60,437 bases of DNA from Mesorhizobium amorphae (GCA_003240775.1 QFNI01000021.1:1-60437), one strand, 5' to 3'; shown: positions 16,815 to 25,803, counted from the stretch's first letter. The notes: generated by a model not told the origin, from the sequence alone. Translations and numbers: made by a program.

Positions 16815-17993
16815 CTACGCGCCCGCGAAACGCTTCTGGATCGCGAGGGTGGCCCAGACGCCCGCCGTGCAGAAGACGAGGAAGACCCAGCCGGAAACTG
16901 CGCCGGCGTGAATGCCGGACAACAGAACGCCCACCGTGCAGCCTAGACCGATCATGGCTCCCCAGCCCATGAGGATGCCGCCCAAGAGGCCACGGAACAC
17001 CTGCGAAAGGGTCGGCCATGCAGGGCGGAACTGGTTGGCGACGAGCGCGGCCGACCAAGCGCCGGCGACAAGGGCGAGCACGAAGGCGCCGTTGCGCGAC
17101 AGCAGGGTCTCTTTCACCACCGTCATGCAGCCGCGCAGCGCGTCGAGCCCGTGCAGCGTATCGGGCAGCGCGCTGAGCGAAGCGCCCGCCGTGCGCGCGA
17201 TCGAGCCGAGCTCGGCCGTGACGCCGAGCGGGCCGACGCGAAAGAAGCTCGCAGCCGAGATCACGCCGACCAGCAGGCCGCCGAGTGCCGCGGGCCAGCG
17301 CGCGACGAAGATGCGGTGGAGGCGGGCGGGAAGCGTCTGGGCATTCGGGCCGGACTCGGGCTGCGTACGTCCGAAGAGGGCGAGCAGGAGCGCAAGCGCG
17401 ACAAGCGCCGCAAGGCCCAGCGCAAGAGACAGCGAATAGCCCAGGCTGTGCGGGAGCCAGGGCACGGGGGATTCGGCGATCGTGGCAAGAAACAAGCCGT
17501 TCCACGACAGAAAGCCGAGCCCGAAGCCGAGCAGCGCGCCCAAAAGCGCAAAGGGCGATGTGGGCGAGCCCTCGCCCAGGCGGTAGAGATGGGCCGACAG
17601 GCAGGAGCCCGACACGGCCATGCCGATGCCGAACACGAGCGAGGCGACCACCAGCGCCCAGGACACCGGGCCGATATGGGCGCCGGGCGGCAGCGTGTCG
17701 GGGCGCGGCACGGGCATCCAGGCGGACACGACCACCTGATAAAGCACGAGCCCCGTGGCGAGCGCCGCCACGATGGCCAGGAGCCCACGGGGATCGCGCC
17801 GCTCGTGCCAGTCGCGGAAATTGCACAGAAAGCAGAAGCGCGAGCGCTGGAGCACGATGCCGAAGGCCGCGCCCGCGAGAAGCGAGAACGACAAGGCGCG
17901 CCCTTCCGTCGACGCTTCCGTGCCCCAGAGCGAGAAACCCAGCACCGCGCAAAGCACGAGAACCGCGAGAAGAACACGCAAGGCGAGAGGCAT
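16815..17993 (-). CDS. YeeE/YedE family sulfur-compound transporter
   Basis: A 392-residue membrane protein with about ten hydrophobic segments. It keeps the three cysteine-bearing motifs of the family: CFLCNFRDW (about residues 53-61), SGSCLSAHLYRLGEG (about 127-141) and IGLGCTVGVLLSGIHAGAVSGWVF (late). In characterised members (TsuA) conserved cysteines pass thiosulfate across the membrane. It lies 79 bp downstream of a periplasmic rhodanese on the same strand, which supports a thiosulfate or sulfane-sulfur uptake role by inference. Confidence 0.88.
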   Translation of the reverse strand: MPLALRVLLAVLVLCAVLGFSLWGTEASTEGRALSFSLLAGAAFGIVLQRSRFCFLCNFRDWHERRDPRGLLAIVAALATGLVLYQVVVSAWMPVPRPDTLPPGAHIGPVSWALVVASLVFGIGMAVSGSCLSAHLYRLGEGSPTSPFALLGALLGFGLGFLSWNGLFLATIAESPVPWLPHSLGYSLSLALGLAALVALALLLALFGRTQPESGPNAQTLPARLHRIFVARWPAALGGLLVGVISAASFFRVGPLGVTAELGSIARTAGASLSALPDTLHGLDALRGCMTVVKETLLSRNGAFVLALVAGAWSAALVANQFRPAWPTLSQVFRGLLGGILMGWGAMIGLGCTVGVLLSGIHAGAVSGWVFLVFCTAGVWATLAIQKRFAGA

Positions 17994-18072
17994 GGGGGCG
18001 ATTCCGAACGTGATGAGGCCGCCCCTCCCCGCAGCGGGAGGAACGGCCTTCGATAGCGGGAGGGCTTTGGTT

Positions 18073-19005
18073 TTACTTGCCGGTCCAGACCGTGCCCGAC
18101 GTATTCACCACGGGCGCGCCCACCGAGTTGCCGTATTCGGTCCAGGAGCCGTCATAGTTCTTCACCTCGTAGCCGAGGATCTTGGACAGCGCGAACCAGG
18201 TGTGGGAGGAGCGCTCGCCGATGCGGCAATAGGTGATGATGGGCTTGGAGCCGTCGACGCCCGCTTCGGCGTAGAGCGTCTTCAGCTCTTCCGCGGGCTT
18301 GAAGCGGCCGTCCTCGGCCACGGCCTTGCCCCAAGGCACGTTGACCGCACCGGGCACATGGCCGGCGCGCACGGCGAGTTCCTTCACGCCTTCGGGCGCG
18401 AACACCTTGCCCGAATATTCGTCGGCCGAGCGGATGTCGACCAAGGTGGCGTCGGCTTGGCCTTCTGCCACAGCGAGCACATCGGGCAGGCGTGCGCGCA
18501 AAGAGTTGTCGCGCTCGGGCAGGGTCAGTTCGGTGTCGGCATGCTCGGGCGTCGCGGTGTCGAGCGGCAGGCCCTGGGCCTCCCAGTACTTGCGGCCGCC
18601 GTCCAGGAGCTTCACGCGGTCACCGAAGCCGTAGACGTCGAACACCCAGGCGCCCCAGGCGGCGAACCAGTTGTTGTTGTCGCCATAGAGCACGACCGTG
18701 GTGTCGGGGCCGACGCCCGCCTCGCGCAGGGTCGCCTGGAACGCCTCTCGGGTCGCGATGTCGCGCTTCACGGGATCGACGAGCTCGGTATGCCAGTTGA
18801 GGTCGACCGCGCCCGGAATATGGCCGCGCTCGTAGACGCCGCGATCCACGCTCACTTCGAACACCCGGACATTGGGGTCGGCGAGGTTCTTCTCCAGCCA
18901 TTCGGCCGAAACCAGCGGGCCTTCGGGCGCGGCGGCGGTGGCGGCCCCCGTTCCCAGGCCGGCTACCGCGGCGAGGGCTAGGATCAGTCGGCGTGCAAGC
19001 GTCAT
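18073..19005 (-). CDS. Secreted sulfurtransferase (two-domain rhodanese)
   Basis: A 310-residue tandem rhodanese with a signal peptide (LILALAAVAGLGTGAATAAA). The inactive N-terminal domain spans about 30-150 (FEVSVDRGVYERGHIPGAVDL). The catalytic C-terminal domain ends with the loop YCRIGERSSHTWF (about residues 258-270), holding the active cysteine. The family moves sulfane sulfur from thiosulfate or 3-mercaptopyruvate to a thiol acceptor; the CRxGxR loop fits the thiosulfate type. Predicted periplasmic, and paired with the downstream YeeE/YedE transporter. Confidence 0.9.
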   Translation of the reverse strand: MTLARRLILALAAVAGLGTGAATAAAPEGPLVSAEWLEKNLADPNVRVFEVSVDRGVYERGHIPGAVDLNWHTELVDPVKRDIATREAFQATLREAGVGPDTTVVLYGDNNNWFAAWGAWVFDVYGFGDRVKLLDGGRKYWEAQGLPLDTATPEHADTELTLPERDNSLRARLPDVLAVAEGQADATLVDIRSADEYSGKVFAPEGVKELAVRAGHVPGAVNVPWGKAVAEDGRFKPAEELKTLYAEAGVDGSKPIITYCRIGERSSHTWFALSKILGYEVKNYDGSWTEYGNSVGAPVVNTSGTVWTGK

Positions 19006-19246
19006 CTCGGTCTCCTGTTCGAATGGGGAGACTGTGCCGCGTGCGAAGCGCCACAGCGAGGAACACGGCTCGCGATCGGACCAGACGAAGGGAAACGCTG
19101 TTCCAGTCCGAGCGCGATCGGCAGAACAACCGCACCCACAGGGCCGAAGCCTTCGCGCAAGGCGGATCGGGCATTGTCATCAGATCGGCGCATTGCGCAT
19201 TCCAATGCAGGGCCGACACGCCAACCGATCCCGCGCAAGGACCGCC

Positions 19247-20521
19247 ATGCTCGCCGCCTACCGGCCCATCCTGTCGCTTCTGCGCGGCACGGCCTTTTTG
19301 CTCGCGGCCTCAGGGCTCCATGGGCTTTTGCTGCCGCTGCGCGGACAGGCGGAAGGGTTTTCCACCTCCTCGCTCGGCCTGCTCGGCACGGCCTGGGCGG
19401 GCGGCTTCGTGCTCGGCTGCTTTCTGGCGCCGCGGCTGGTGCGCTCGGTGGGGCATGTGCGGGCCTTCGGCGCGTTCTGCGCGGCGGGCGCGATCGTCGC
19501 GCTGCTGACGGGGCTGGTGATCCAGGAGCATGTATGGATCGTCTTGCGCGCCTTCACCGGCTTTACCATGGCCGGCTCCTTCATGGTGATCGAGAGCTGG
19601 CTCAACGAGAAAGCCACCAACGAGAATCGCGGCACGGTGTTCGGCCTCTACATGATGGTGACCTATGCCTCGATCATGGCGGGGCAGATGGTGGTGGCCG
19701 TGGGCGATGTCGGCAACGAGTCGCTCTTCATGGTGGCGGGCATCCTGTTCTGCTTCTCGCTCATTCCCACCACCGTCTCGACGCAGGCGACGCCCAAGCC
19801 GCTGCGCGACGTGAAGCTCGACATCCGCGGCCTCTACGCCAATTCGCCTGTGTCGCTTGTGGGCTGCTTTCTGATCGGCATCGCCAACGGGGCCTGGGGC
19901 ACGTTGGGCGCGGTCTACGGCGCGCGCATCGGCATAACCACCTTCGAGATCGCGCTGATGATGAGCCTGGTGGTGGTGGCGGGCGCAGCCATGCAGCTGC
20001 CGATCGGCCGCATCTCCGACCGCACCGACCGGCGCTTCGTTCTCGTGGGCGCCGCACTCGGCTCGGCGCTGTTCGCGCTGCTCGTGTTCGCGATAGCCCC
20101 CCGCTCGGGCTGGGTGGTGCTGACGCTGACGGCCGGCTACGGCGCGCTCGCCTACACGCTCTACTCGCTGGCGGTGGCGCATGCCAACGACCATGCGAGC
20201 CCCGAGGACTTCATGAAGGTGTCGAGCGGGCTTTTGCTGTTCTACGGCTTCGGCACCATGGTGGGGCCGCTGCTCGGTGCCGGGCTGATGGGGCCGCTGC
20301 GGCCCGAAGCGCTGTTTCTGGCGACCGCTGGCGCGCATCTCGCGCTTGCCGCCTACACGCTCTTGCGCATTCGCCGTCGCGCGCCCGTGCCGCTCGAAGA
20401 GCGCGAGGCGTTCCAGACGCTGCCCGCCGAGCGCGCGGTGACGCCGGAATCGCTGCGCCTCGACCCGCGCGGGCCTGCTGAAAACGACGACGAGTCGGAA
20501 GCCCCCGAAAAGGCCGCTTGA
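19247..20521 (+). CDS. MFS transporter (YcaD-like)
   Basis: A 424-residue major facilitator with 12 hydrophobic segments. The YcaD-like features are an early GLLLPLRGQAEGFS, the central FTMAGSFMVIESWLNEKATNENRG and the loop 8-9 motif PIGRISDRTDRRFVL. The C terminus is an acidic tail. The substrate is unknown. ATG 19247 is supported by an AAGGA ribosome site. The 241-bp gap to the divergent rhodanese gene holds no gene I can recognise. Confidence 0.85.
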   Translation: MLAAYRPILSLLRGTAFLLAASGLHGLLLPLRGQAEGFSTSSLGLLGTAWAGGFVLGCFLAPRLVRSVGHVRAFGAFCAAGAIVALLTGLVIQEHVWIVLRAFTGFTMAGSFMVIESWLNEKATNENRGTVFGLYMMVTYASIMAGQMVVAVGDVGNESLFMVAGILFCFSLIPTTVSTQATPKPLRDVKLDIRGLYANSPVSLVGCFLIGIANGAWGTLGAVYGARIGITTFEIALMMSLVVVAGAAMQLPIGRISDRTDRRFVLVGAALGSALFALLVFAIAPRSGWVVLTLTAGYGALAYTLYSLAVAHANDHASPEDFMKVSSGLLLFYGFGTMVGPLLGAGLMGPLRPEALFLATAGAHLALAAYTLLRIRRRAPVPLEEREAFQTLPAERAVTPESLRLDPRGPAENDDESEAPEKAA

Positions 20522-20560
20522 GGCCAGAGGGCCGAGGTTCGGGTCGGCCACAAACGCGAA

Positions 20561-20584
20561 CGGCGCGGGGTTTCCCCCGCGCCG
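20561..20584. terminator. GC-rich hairpin between MFS and DUF465 genes
   Basis: A perfect 10-bp stem CGGCGCGGGG / CCCCGCGCCG with a TTTC loop lies between convergent genes. There is no long U-run on either side, so termination strength is uncertain. Confidence 0.6.
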
Positions 20585-20607
20585 CTGCAAACTCGCTAAA
20601 CGCGCAC

Positions 20608-20784
20608 TCAGTGCTGTGTGTCGGACCGGAGCTTCTCCATCTCGTCCTTCAAAGCCAGCTTGCGGCGCTTGAGCGACGCAACCGCAAGTGGGTCCACGGA
20701 CGGGCTGCTTTTGGCCTCGTGGATCTCGCGCTCGATGTCGCCGTGCTTGCGCTTCAGCTCGTCGAGGTGGTTGGCAAGAGACAT
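20608..20784 (-). CDS. DUF465 (YdcH-like) coiled-coil protein
   Basis: A 58-residue helical hairpin. Helix one contains HLDELKRKHGDIEREIHEAK and helix two LKRRKLALKDEMEKLRSDTQH. The K-x-x-K-L-x-L-K-D-E motif is the DUF465 signature. Function is unknown; related proteins bind partners through the hairpin. A GGGAG ribosome site precedes ATG 20784. It is divergent from a second DUF465 gene at 21040 across a 255-bp intergenic region that holds no other gene. Confidence 0.88.
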   Translation of the reverse strand: MSLANHLDELKRKHGDIEREIHEAKSSPSVDPLAVASLKRRKLALKDEMEKLRSDTQH

Positions 20785-21039
20785 GATCGGTATGCTCCCT
20801 TTCGTGTGTCCTTTGATGCTGCAACCTTGAGCGAGCGGCATGTTCGGCCGCTCCCCCAGCCGCAACGAAAGAAGTTTGCCACCGAAACTTTGGCTTGTCG
20901 AACGAAACAGGCGGGCAATTTGCCCCTGTGGGGAAACGTGATAATCGCGTTTGCGCCGTTTCCGCGGAAATGGTTTCGTGCTTGTTTCCCGCACGAAGCG
21001 CATTCTCCCGCACCCCTTTGAAGACCAGCGAAAGGCCCC

Positions 21040-21243
21040 ATGCCGGATCAGGAACAGGCCGAGGTTCGGCTCGAATTCGCGAGGCTGCGCCAGGAGCACG
21101 CAGACTTCGACGCAGCCATCGAGGCCATGATGGCGATGGGCTGCGACCCCTTGCAGATCCAGCGCATGAAAAAGAAGAAGTTGACGCTCAAGGACCGCCT
21201 GAAGAACCTCGAGGACCGGATCGTTCCGGACATCATCGCCTGA
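21040..21243 (+). CDS. DUF465 (YdcH-like) protein, second copy
   Basis: A 67-residue DUF465 protein with the pattern RLEFARLRQEHADFDAAIEA then IQRMKKKKLTLKDRLKNLED. It is paralogous to the divergent 20608-20784 gene but only moderately similar. Its stop lies one base before the purE start, so it is part of the purE operon. This position is common in Rhizobiales. Function unknown. Confidence 0.88.
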   Translation: MPDQEQAEVRLEFARLRQEHADFDAAIEAMMAMGCDPLQIQRMKKKKLTLKDRLKNLEDRIVPDIIA

Positions 21244-21244
21244 C

Positions 21245-21751
21245 ATGAGCCTCTCGTCTTCCCGCCCGCTCGTGGCCGTGATCATGGGCAGCCGCTCCGA
21301 TTGGGAAACCATGCGGCACGCAGCCGAAACGCTGGACGCGCTCGGCATCGCGCACGAGGCCAAGGTAGTTTCCGCCCATCGCACGCCCGAGCGCCTGTTC
21401 GATTTCGCCAAGGGCGCGCGGGACGGAGGCTTCAAGGTGATCGTGGCGGGTGCGGGCGGCGCCGCCCACCTGCCGGGCATGGTAGCCGCGCTGACGCCCC
21501 TGCCCGTGTTCGGCGTGCCCGTGGAAAGCCATGCGCTGAAGGGCCAGGATTCGCTTTTGTCGATCGTGCAGATGCCCGCGGGCATTCCCGTGGGAACGCT
21601 CGCCATCGGCCGCGCGGGCGCCATCAACGCAGCCCTCCTGGCCGCCGCCGTGCTCGCGCTGGGCGACGATGCGCTGGCGGGACGGCTCGACGCCTGGCGG
21701 GCGCAGCAGACCGAAAGCGTGGCCGAGACGGTGGCGGACGCCCAGCTGTGA
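21245..21751 (+). CDS. purE: N5-carboxyaminoimidazole ribonucleotide mutase
   Basis: A 168-residue class I PurE. Motifs are VIMGSRSDWETMRHA (about residues 12-26), SAHRTPERL (about 43-51), and GAGGAAHLPGMVAALTPLPVFGVPVES (about 73-99). It converts N5-CAIR to CAIR in purine synthesis, using the PurK product. Its stop overlaps the purK start (GTGA). Confidence 0.96.
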   Translation: MSLSSSRPLVAVIMGSRSDWETMRHAAETLDALGIAHEAKVVSAHRTPERLFDFAKGARDGGFKVIVAGAGGAAHLPGMVAALTPLPVFGVPVESHALKGQDSLLSIVQMPAGIPVGTLAIGRAGAINAALLAAAVLALGDDALAGRLDAWRAQQTESVAETVADAQL

Positions 21752-22836
21752 GCGCACCTCTGTCCCCCCTGCCCTTCGGCAGCACGATCGGCATCCTGGG
21801 CGGCGGCCAGCTCGGGCGGATGCTCGCGCTTTCGGCCGCGCGCCATGGCTATCGTGTGGCGGTGCTCGACCCCGACAAGGACGCGCCAGCGGCACAGGTG
21901 GCGAACCTCCACATCACCGGCGGCTACGAGGATGCCGACGCGCTCGAAGAGCTCGCGCGCCATTCGGCCGTGGTCACATTCGAATGGGAGAACGTGCCGG
22001 TGGCATCCGCCCGCGCGGTGGCCGCGCTCACGCCCGTCTTTCCGCCGCCCGCAGCGCTGGAAGCGGCGCAGGACCGGGTGACGGAAAAGGAATTCCTGAA
22101 CGGACTGGGCATCGCGACCGCCCCTTTTCGGGCGGTGAGCAGTGAAGCGGAACTCGAAGCAGCGTTGGAAGCGCTCGGCGGCGAGGGCATCCTGAAGACA
22201 CGCCGCATGGGCTATGACGGCAAGGGCCAACGTCGCATCACCAGGGGCGACACCGCCGGTGCCTTTGCCACCATGGGCGGGGTGCCGCTGATCCTGGAAG
22301 GGCTCGTGCTCTTCTCGCGCGAGGTCTCGGTGATCGCAGCGCGCGGGCAGGACGGGAAGTTCGCGAGCTTCGACCCGGCGGAGAACGTGCACGAGGCCGG
22401 CATCCTGCGCCGCTCCACCGTGCCCGCAGCCATCGGTCCAGATACCGATCGAGCCGCACGCGACGCCGCGCGCAAGATCCTCGACGCGCTGGGCTATGTC
22501 GGCGTGATCGGGGTGGAATTCTTCGTGCTCGCCGATGGCGGGCTTCTCGCCAACGAGATCGCGCCGCGCGTGCACAATTCCGGCCATTGGACGGAAGCGG
22601 CTGCCACGCTGTCGCAGTTCGATCTCCACATCCGCGCCATCGCGGGCCTGGAACTGCCCGAACCCATGCGCCATTCCGATTGCCTGATGGAAAACCTGAT
22701 CGGCGACGAGGTGTTCTCCGCGCCCGAACGCATGAAGGACGCAAACACCCTGGTGCATCTCTACGGCAAGAGCGAAGCGCGCCCCGGCCGCAAGATGGGC
22801 CACTGGACACGCCTCCTGCGGGGAGCACGCGCATGA
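21748..22836 (+). CDS. purK: 5-(carboxyamino)imidazole ribonucleotide synthase
   Basis: A 362-residue ATP-grasp enzyme. The N terminus GSTIGILGGGQLGRMLALSA is diagnostic, followed by TFEWENVP (about residue 75), a KTRRMGYDGKGQ lysine/glycine loop, and NEIAPRVHNSGHWT (about 271-284). It makes N5-CAIR from AIR, bicarbonate and ATP. The GTG start at 21748 is coupled to purE by a 4-base overlap. The stop overlaps the proC start (ATGA). Confidence 0.95.
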   Translation: MSAPLSPLPFGSTIGILGGGQLGRMLALSAARHGYRVAVLDPDKDAPAAQVANLHITGGYEDADALEELARHSAVVTFEWENVPVASARAVAALTPVFPPPAALEAAQDRVTEKEFLNGLGIATAPFRAVSSEAELEAALEALGGEGILKTRRMGYDGKGQRRITRGDTAGAFATMGGVPLILEGLVLFSREVSVIAARGQDGKFASFDPAENVHEAGILRRSTVPAAIGPDTDRAARDAARKILDALGYVGVIGVEFFVLADGGLLANEIAPRVHNSGHWTEAAATLSQFDLHIRAIAGLELPEPMRHSDCLMENLIGDEVFSAPERMKDANTLVHLYGKSEARPGRKMGHWTRLLRGARA

Positions 22837-23645
22837 GCGACCGCATCGTTCTCGCGGGCTGCGGCAACATGGGCTTCGCCATGCTCAAGGGCTGGCTCGA
22901 CACGGGCGTGGCTTCGGCCGGCGACATCACCGTGGTGGAGCCGGCAGAGGCCCTTCGCGCGCGTGCGGGCTCGTTGGGTGTCCCAACGCTCGACGCTCCC
23001 CCTGCCGGGGGCGAGGCCCCGGCGCTCGTGGTTCTCGCGGTGAAGCCGCAGGTGATCCGCGAGGCGGCGGGCGCCTACCGGCACTGGGGCGGCGGCCGGA
23101 CGGCATTCCTGAGTGTCGCCGCAGGCACGTCGATCGCGACGCTGGAAGATGCGCTGGGCACAGGCACGCCAGTGATCCGCGCGATGCCCAACACGCCGGC
23201 CGCGATCGGCAAGGGCATGATCGCGACCTTCGCCAACGCCCATGCGGGCGAGCAAGCGCAAGCCCTGGTGCGCCGCCTGCTCGAAGCCAGCGGCACGGTG
23301 GCGCCCTTGCGCGACGAGAGCGAGATAGACGCGGTGACCGCCGTGTCCGGCTCTGGCCCCGCTTATGTATTCCTGTTTCTCGAAGCCCTGGAAGCGGCGG
23401 GCGTGGAGGCCGGGCTCGAGCCGGAACTCGCAGCACTTCTGGCACGCGAGACGGTGTGGGGCGCGGCAAGCCTTGCGCGCGCGAGCCAGGACAAGCCTGC
23501 GGAACTCCGCCGCCAGGTCACGAGCCCCAACGGCACGACCGCGGCAGCCCTCACCGTTCTGATGGGGAACGACGCGCTGCAACGGCTGGTCGGCGAGGCC
23601 GTCGCCAGTGCAAAGACCCGCTCGGAAGAACTCGGCCGCGCCTGA
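22833..23645 (+). CDS. proC: Pyrroline-5-carboxylate reductase
   Basis: A 270-residue reductase. It has the NADPH-binding start IVLAGCGNMGFAMLKGWLD, the VLAVKPQ motif (about residue 67), RAMPNTPAAIGKGM, and the C-terminal signature TAVSGSGPAYVFLFLEALE with LRRQVTSPNGTTAAAL. It completes proline synthesis. It is coupled to purK by ATGA overlap, which puts proline synthesis on the purine transcript. Confidence 0.94.
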   Translation: MSDRIVLAGCGNMGFAMLKGWLDTGVASAGDITVVEPAEALRARAGSLGVPTLDAPPAGGEAPALVVLAVKPQVIREAAGAYRHWGGGRTAFLSVAAGTSIATLEDALGTGTPVIRAMPNTPAAIGKGMIATFANAHAGEQAQALVRRLLEASGTVAPLRDESEIDAVTAVSGSGPAYVFLFLEALEAAGVEAGLEPELAALLARETVWGAASLARASQDKPAELRRQVTSPNGTTAAALTVLMGNDALQRLVGEAVASAKTRSEELGRA

Positions 23646-23746
23646 CGCGCTCGCTTCCGCGCGCTGGTCGACACAGAACCGCTCGGCAAGCAACGCCGCG
23701 CCCACTTGATCGTTTCGGTTGTCTCGCAACGAACGAGGCGACCGCC

Positions 23747-23974
23747 ATGAAGACCGACCCCGCCATTCCGCCCGAAAGCGTGAATCTCCGCGCGACAGGC
23801 GCGCGCCATCCCGTCGCCCGCCCCGACGAACCGATCGTCGAATCCTTTCTGGTGGACGCCGAGCGCGACGCGCATGCTTCGGACCACCTCGAAGAAGCCG
23901 GCCCGCAGGAGACCGACGAGCCGGAAGACGCGTTGCGCCCCGTGATCCCGCCGCCCGACGGCCAGACGCTCTAA
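23747..23974 (+). CDS. Small acidic hypothetical protein
   Basis: A 75-residue polar protein, rich in E, D and P, with no membrane segment or recognised domain (e.g. HLEEAGPQETDEPEDALRPV). It is predicted to be largely disordered. The ribosome site (ACGAGGCG) is modest. Its last four bases overlap the convergent gene at 23971. It may be a genuine small gene, but support is limited to open frame and codon bias. Confidence 0.4.
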   Translation: MKTDPAIPPESVNLRATGARHPVARPDEPIVESFLVDAERDAHASDHLEEAGPQETDEPEDALRPVIPPPDGQTL

Positions 23975-24144
23975 TCCTCCGAATCGCTTGTTCCCGCGGC
24001 CGGCAGCCCGTCCGGCCGCCTATCCTCCTCGCCCGAGCGCCGGGCGCGCGCTTGGCCCTTGCGCCGTGCAAGGTTCTGCCGCAGCGCCTCGGCCAGCCGC
24101 TCGCGCTTGAGCCGTTCCGCCTGCGATTTTCCGTCTTCCGCCAT
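23971..24144 (-). CDS. Small basic alphaproteobacterial protein
   Basis: A 57-residue protein with a basic helix QAERLKRERLAEALRQNLAR then RKGQARARR, and a polar tail. This KRERLAEALRxNLxRRK pattern recurs next to murA in alphaproteobacteria as an uncharacterised family. The high positive charge suggests nucleic-acid or ribosome association, but that is a guess. A GGAG ribosome site precedes ATG 24144. It is divergent from tRNA-Thr. Confidence 0.65.
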   Translation of the reverse strand: MAEDGKSQAERLKRERLAEALRQNLARRKGQARARRSGEEDRRPDGLPAAGTSDSED

Positions 24145-24227
24145 TTCTCCGCCACTCCCGCGCGCACCACGCATATCAGCTTGCGCACCCCAATCCGATA
24201 TGGCAGAAGCCCGCCACATCGGACCGT

Positions 24228-24302
24228 GCTGCGGTAGCTCAGTGGTAGAGCACACCCTTGGTAAGGGTGAGGTCGAGAGTTCAATCCTCTCTCGCAGCAC
24301 CA
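24228..24302 (+). tRNA. tRNA-Thr(GGT)
   Basis: A 75-nt cloverleaf with acceptor GCTGCGG / TCGCAGC, D-stem GCTC/GAGC, anticodon stem CACCC/GGGTG and loop TTGGTAA (anticodon GGT). The T-arm is GAGAG-TTCAATC-CTCTC, and CCA is genomically encoded. It reads ACC/ACU threonine codons. Confidence 0.97.
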
Positions 24303-24510
24303 TCCGATCCCCCTCTCATCCGCTTGTAAACTTGGGTTCGTGCGCATCGGCACGAATGCCACAGGTGTCGGTCCACTTCTCCGTCACAAATCCCGTTACA
24401 TTTCGCCTGCCTCGATTTCGCTCGCCGGCTTTGTTAAGCGCCGGGTTTGGGTTGGCCTCGCGCGAGCTTCGCGGCGCAAGGGGTGACCGCTTTCATCAGG
24501 AGCCCGGTCC

Positions 24511-25803
24511 ATGGATCGCATCAGAATCATCGGCGGCAACACGCTTTCGGGAACGCTGCCCATCTCGGGCGCGAAGAACGCGGCACTCCCTTTGATGATC
24601 GCCTCGCTGCTCACCGACGACACGCTGACGCTGGAGAACGTGCCGCATCTGGCCGATGTCGAGCAATTGATCCGCATCCTCGGCAACCACGGCGTGGATT
24701 ATTCTGTGAACGGCCGTCGCGAGCATCAGAAGGAAGGACGCGGGCGCACGATCCACTTCACGGCGCGCTCGATCGTGACCACCACTGCGCCCTATGAGCT
24801 GGTCTCCAAGATGCGCGCGAGCTTCTGGGTGATCGGGCCGCTGCTCGCCCGGATGGGCGAGGCGCGGGTCTCGCTGCCCGGCGGCTGCGCCATCGGCACG
24901 CGGCCGGTGGACCTCTTCATCGAGGGCCTGCGCGCGCTGGGCGCGGAAATCGAGATCGAGGCGGGCTATGCGGTGGCGAAAGCCCCCAAGGGCGGCCTGC
25001 AGGGCGGGCGCTATGCGTTCCCCAAGGTCTCGGTGGGCGCGACGCATGTGATGATGATGGCGGCGGCACTCGCCCGCGGCGAAACCGTCCTGGAGAACGC
25101 GGCGCGCGAGCCCGAAGTGGTGAACCTCGCCGATTGCCTCAACGCGATGGGCGCGAAGATCACGGGCGCCGGCACAGCCACGATCCGCATCGAGGGCGTG
25201 CAGTCGCTCCATGGCGCGCGTGTGGGCGTGATCCCCGACCGCATTGAGACCGGCACCTATGCGATGGCGGTGGCCATGACGGGCGGCGACGTGGTGCTCG
25301 AAGGCGCGCGCGCCGATCTGCTCGAAAACGCGCTCGACGTGCTGCGCGCGACGGGTGCTGAGATCACGCCGCTCAACCACGGCATCCGCGTCTATCGCAA
25401 CGGGGCGGGCATCTCGCCTGTCGACATCACGACCGAGCCGTTCCCCGGCTTCCCAACCGACCTGCAGGCCCAGTTCATGGGGCTGATGACGATGGCCAAG
25501 GGCTCGGCGCGCATCACGGAAACGATCTTCGAGAATCGCTTCATGCATGTGCAGGAACTGGCGCGACTGGGTGCCAGGATCTCGCTCAACGGGCAGACGG
25601 CGGTGGTGGAAGGTGTCGAGCGCCTGCGCGGCGCGCCTGTGATGGCGACCGATCTGCGCGCCTCCGTGTCGCTCGTGATTGCGGGGCTGGCGGCCGAAGG
25701 GGAAACGGTGGTGAACCGGGTCTATCACCTCGACCGCGGCTTCGAGCGGCTGGAAGAGAAGCTCGTGGCGTGTGGCGCCCAGGTGGAACGCGTTTCGGGG
25801 TGA
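24511..25803 (+). CDS. murA: UDP-N-acetylglucosamine 1-carboxyvinyltransferase
   Basis: A 430-residue MurA, full length. The N terminus IIGGNTLSGTLPISGAKNAA carries the substrate lysine (K22 type). The catalytic cysteine is in SLPGGCAIGTRPVDL (about residues 121-135), and late motifs include GFPTDLQAQFMGLM. It adds enolpyruvate to UDP-GlcNAc, the first committed step of peptidoglycan synthesis. The cysteine makes it fosfomycin-sensitive by type. It is followed by an intrinsic terminator, so it is probably transcribed apart from the DUF2948-hisD operon. Confidence 0.97.
   Translation: MDRIRIIGGNTLSGTLPISGAKNAALPLMIASLLTDDTLTLENVPHLADVEQLIRILGNHGVDYSVNGRREHQKEGRGRTIHFTARSIVTTTAPYELVSKMRASFWVIGPLLARMGEARVSLPGGCAIGTRPVDLFIEGLRALGAEIEIEAGYAVAKAPKGGLQGGRYAFPKVSVGATHVMMMAAALARGETVLENAAREPEVVNLADCLNAMGAKITGAGTATIRIEGVQSLHGARVGVIPDRIETGTYAMAVAMTGGDVVLEGARADLLENALDVLRATGAEITPLNHGIRVYRNGAGISPVDITTEPFPGFPTDLQAQFMGLMTMAKGSARITETIFENRFMHVQELARLGARISLNGQTAVVEGVERLRGAPVMATDLRASVSLVIAGLAAEGETVVNRVYHLDRGFERLEEKLVACGAQVERVSG

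Noticed and set aside
20917..20945. Promoter with GATAAT -10 ahead of the DUF465-purE operon
   Set aside because: The -10 is good, but no acceptable -35 is found at 16-18 bases. Too weak to list.
20608..22803. A 731-codon open frame on the reverse strand across purE and purK
   Set aside because: High-GC antisense shadow. Only its last 58 codons (DUF465) are a real gene; the rest lies opposite clear purE/purK motifs.
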